Shown: piece after piece, positions 61,898 through 64,000 of the stretch
How the letters are laid out: each line of letters opens with the position of its first letter
Numbering within the stretch: the stretch's first letter is position 1
From: Massiliimicrobium timonense
GTDB taxonomy: Bacteria; Bacillota_I; Bacilli_A; Erysipelotrichales; Coprobacillaceae
Reading direction: 5' to 3'
Length of the DNA: 64,000 bases
Assembly (NCBI RefSeq): GCF_002160865.1
Contig: NZ_NFLJ01000002.1
Coordinates: 49,015-113,014, forward strand
Notes under the pieces: generated by a model
Seen by the model: the letters and a program-made list of their open reading frames with translations, nothing else
Told to the model about the DNA's origin: nothing
Database searches by the model: none
Made by a program: the position numbers and the translations under genes

Positions 61898-63511
61898 ATG
61901 AAAATAAGAAAAATACGAATGAAAGAGTATAAAAGATTTTATGATTTAACCATAGATTTAGGGGATGATCCGAAAAGGATAGTTGCTCTGGTAGGACCCA
62001 ACGGTTGTGGAAAAAGCAGTGTCTTTGATGCAATGTTATTTTTAGCTAAAGCGTATATGGGAAGAATTGGACAAAATGGTATAACTAGGGACTATCATTA
62101 TCATTCTCTTAAACAAGTTCCAGGGTATAATTATGAAAATGTACAAATAGAATTTGAACAGGGGACATTTAGTCAAGTTTATAATAAAATGCAGAAAGAA
62201 GGAAGAGGAAATAGCATTTTTAGTTTTCGAAGTTCCTTTCGATATAATGGTAATTTAAAGATAATGCAAACCAAAGCAGTTAAAGATATTATTCAGAATG
62301 ATTATGGTGCTTCTTCTGCATCTGATATAGATCAGCGAATTGAAGAAGATTATCGTCGATTATTGGCAAAATATAATAAGTATCGGGACGATAATGATTT
62401 GAGGCCGAGTGAAGCGAGAGAGCATATTATAGGAAAATTAAATGCAGCATTAAGTGCTTGTTTAGATTTAAAAATTACAAGTTTAGGTAATATTGATGAG
62501 AATAAAGGGACATTGTATTTTAAAAAGAGTGATGCAGATATAGTATTTGACTACAATGTTTTATCAGCTGGAGAAAAGGAAGTAATTGATATACTACTTG
62601 ACTTATATTTAAGGAAAGATACATATACAGATTCAGTATACATTATAGATGAACCAGAACTGCATTTAAATACATCGATTCAGAGAGCATTATTAATTGA
62701 AATTAACAAAATGGTTCCAGAAAATTGTCAAATATGGATTGCAACACATAGTATTGGTTTTTTGAGAGCAATACAAGATGAATTAAAAAATGAGTCACAG
62801 ATTATTGAATTTAAAAGTGATAATAAATGGGCGGCTGAAGCATTTATATTGCAACCAGTGCAGATAAGTCGTTCAGAATGGCAGAATCTTTTTTCAACGG
62901 CTCTTGATGATTTAGCTAAATTAATCTGTCCTAAAATTATCATTTATTGTGAAGGGAGAGCAGAGCCTAAAAAGGATGGTAGTGAGAGAGGATTAGATGC
63001 TGATGTATTTAATACCATTTTTGCAAAGGAGTATCCAGATGTCTTATTCATATCCAGCGGAGGAAATACTGAACTAGATCAACGCAGTGATATTGCTATT
63101 GCAATTTTTTCTAAAGTATTTCCAGAATTGAAAATATGGGTATTAAAAGATCGTGATATGGCCTCTGGAAAGGCAACTGATGAACATACAAGAAGAATTT
63201 ACTTAGAAAATAATTCAGAAAATCACAGAGTATTAAAGAGATTTGAACTAGAAAATTATTTGTATGATAAAGAAGTTTTAAGTGAGTATTGTAGATGGAA
63301 TAGACTACAATTTAATGAGTCAAAATATAATAGAATAGTACATGATATTACTAATGATAATTTAAAAGATAAGACGGGGGAGATAAAAAGTTGTTGCGGG
63401 ATAGGAATAAGTATTAATCCTGAGAGGTTTAAAAGAAATTTGGCAGCATGTATTAACCAGACAATGGGTGTTTATAAAGAATTAGAAGAAGTAATTTTTA
63501 AAAGAAAATAA
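61898..63511 (+). CDS. OLD-like ATPase with Toprim-type C-terminus
   Basis: This 537-residue protein has an N-terminal ABC-type ATPase: Walker A GPNGCGKSS (about residues 34-42), signature LSAGEKE (about 223) and Walker B YIIDEPELHLN (about 248-258) with a THSIGF switch. The C-terminal half has acidic motifs IIYCEGRAE (about 348-356) and VLKDRDM (about 416-422), as in Toprim nucleases of OLD proteins. Such proteins often act in phage defence. The ribosome site AAGGGGAG is about 13 bases before the ATG. Confidence 0.85.
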   Translation: MKIRKIRMKEYKRFYDLTIDLGDDPKRIVALVGPNGCGKSSVFDAMLFLAKAYMGRIGQNGITRDYHYHSLKQVPGYNYENVQIEFEQGTFSQVYNKMQKEGRGNSIFSFRSSFRYNGNLKIMQTKAVKDIIQNDYGASSASDIDQRIEEDYRRLLAKYNKYRDDNDLRPSEAREHIIGKLNAALSACLDLKITSLGNIDENKGTLYFKKSDADIVFDYNVLSAGEKEVIDILLDLYLRKDTYTDSVYIIDEPELHLNTSIQRALLIEINKMVPENCQIWIATHSIGFLRAIQDELKNESQIIEFKSDNKWAAEAFILQPVQISRSEWQNLFSTALDDLAKLICPKIIIYCEGRAEPKKDGSERGLDADVFNTIFAKEYPDVLFISSGGNTELDQRSDIAIAIFSKVFPELKIWVLKDRDMASGKATDEHTRRIYLENNSENHRVLKRFELENYLYDKEVLSEYCRWNRLQFNESKYNRIVHDITNDNLKDKTGEIKSCCGIGISINPERFKRNLAACINQTMGVYKELEEVIFKRK

Positions 63512-63889
63512 TATAATGTTTGATTGAGGCCAAGAATTTATAATAAGACTGTAGCAATATTTTGGCAACAGAAAATCAGTAAATAAAAATAAATGATGTA
63601 ATTGAAGTAAACATAAGTGTGAAACCACACTAAACTTAAATAAATATAGTTAATAATACCGAAGAACACGGTGAATACTAATAGATAGAATAGTATCTGA
63701 TGGATAACAGGTAACATATAAATGTAAATAAAATCTCTTTACTAAGAATAAAGGTAAAGGGATTTTTTATTATTATAGGGAAAGTCTTACATAGCTAAAA
63801 TAAGTAAATTTAATAATGTTAAGAAAAATGATACAAATGATTATAAAAAAATATATAATAGTATAAAAGAAAAGGAGGAGGCTTACTGA
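63512..63889. other. Intergenic region with hairpins and a terminator
   Basis: No gene is seen. An AGTGTG-AAAC-CACACT hairpin lies at about 63619-63634. A terminator at 63731-63770 (AAATCTCTTTAC with GTAAAGGGATTT and six T residues) probably ends the ATPase transcript. Whether the 200 bases between hold a small RNA is not clear. Confidence 0.5.
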
Positions 63890-64000
63890 ATGGATAATAA
63901 TTCAAAAATGATTATTTATACAACAGAAGATGGTTTGGTGAAAATAGAAACAACTTTTAATGATGAAACAGTTTGGTTATCGTTAGATCAAATGTCATCA
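63890..64000 (+). CDS. RhuM-family protein, cut by the window edge
   Basis: The first 37 codons (MIIYTTEDGLVKIE...TVWLSLDQMS) match the conserved start of RhuM-family proteins, DNA-binding-type proteins frequent near restriction and defence genes. AAAGGAGGAG lies 9 bases before the ATG. The rest is beyond the window, so full-length domain content is unknown. Confidence 0.72.
   Translation, partial: MDNNSKMIIYTTEDGLVKIETTFNDETVWLSLDQMSS

Overview
The window comes from a low-GC Bacillota (Firmicutes) chromosome. AT-rich coding sequence, strong AGGAGG-type ribosome binding sites, frequent GTG/TTG starts, an archaeal-type prolyl-tRNA synthetase and the gene set fit a gut Erysipelotrichia-like organism, but no marker here fixes the genus.

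Region 1 (1-18746) is ordinary core chromosome. It holds a small secreted protein, a DUF21/CBS/CorC membrane protein behind a yybP-ykoY-type (Mn2+) riboswitch, sbcD-sbcC, proS, a membrane XRE regulator, a pentapeptide-repeat protein, a pyridoxamine kinase-like gene overlapping a small radical SAM gene, a tyrosine phosphatase, a cinA-like gene lacking the usual C-terminal catalytic domain, an unassigned structured RNA with its own promoter and terminator, a LysR regulator, and the purA-guaA operon.

Region 2 (18735 to beyond the right edge) is a stack of accessory DNA at the 3' end of guaA. The core GAGTTCGAATA at the guaA terminus recurs at 34622 and 61749, and each copy is followed closely by a hairpin or terminator. 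Element A (18735-34632) is an integrative mobilizable element: repressor, excisionase-like protein, tyrosine integrase, primase/helicase, MobC, MOBP relaxase and TnpV. Its cargo is a trypsin-like protease, a two-protein restriction-modification system (motif I partner plus a GIY-YIG-like/helicase/methylase fusion) and a PHP-ATPase (TrlF-like) with small partners. Element B (34622-61759) has the same end repeats but no integrase of that type. Outside a nested transposon it carries only one AAA ATPase gene, which sits behind a strong promoter overlapped by a CIRCE-like (HrcA) operator.

Nested in element B is a GC-richer Tn916-family conjugative transposon (about 37.3-61.4 kb). It has int, xis, the orf7/orf8/orf9 regulators, the orf13-orf17 mating channel, two ardA genes, a MobT relaxase with oriT, an FtsK-like coupling protein and DUF961 proteins. 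The usual tet(M) position holds a MerR-ABC exporter operon. Extra cargo includes a YrvL-like protein, a GNAT acetyltransferase, a lipoprotein and a large LPxTG-type VaFE-repeat surface protein.

Region 3 (61760-64000), beyond the third repeat, carries an OLD-like ATPase/Toprim gene and the start of a RhuM-family gene, so the accessory zone probably continues past the window.

The most notable observations are the CIRCE-like operator ahead of an ATPase of probable defence function, the stacked guaA attachment sites with an integrase-less middle element, and the methyltransferase motifs divided between two polypeptides.
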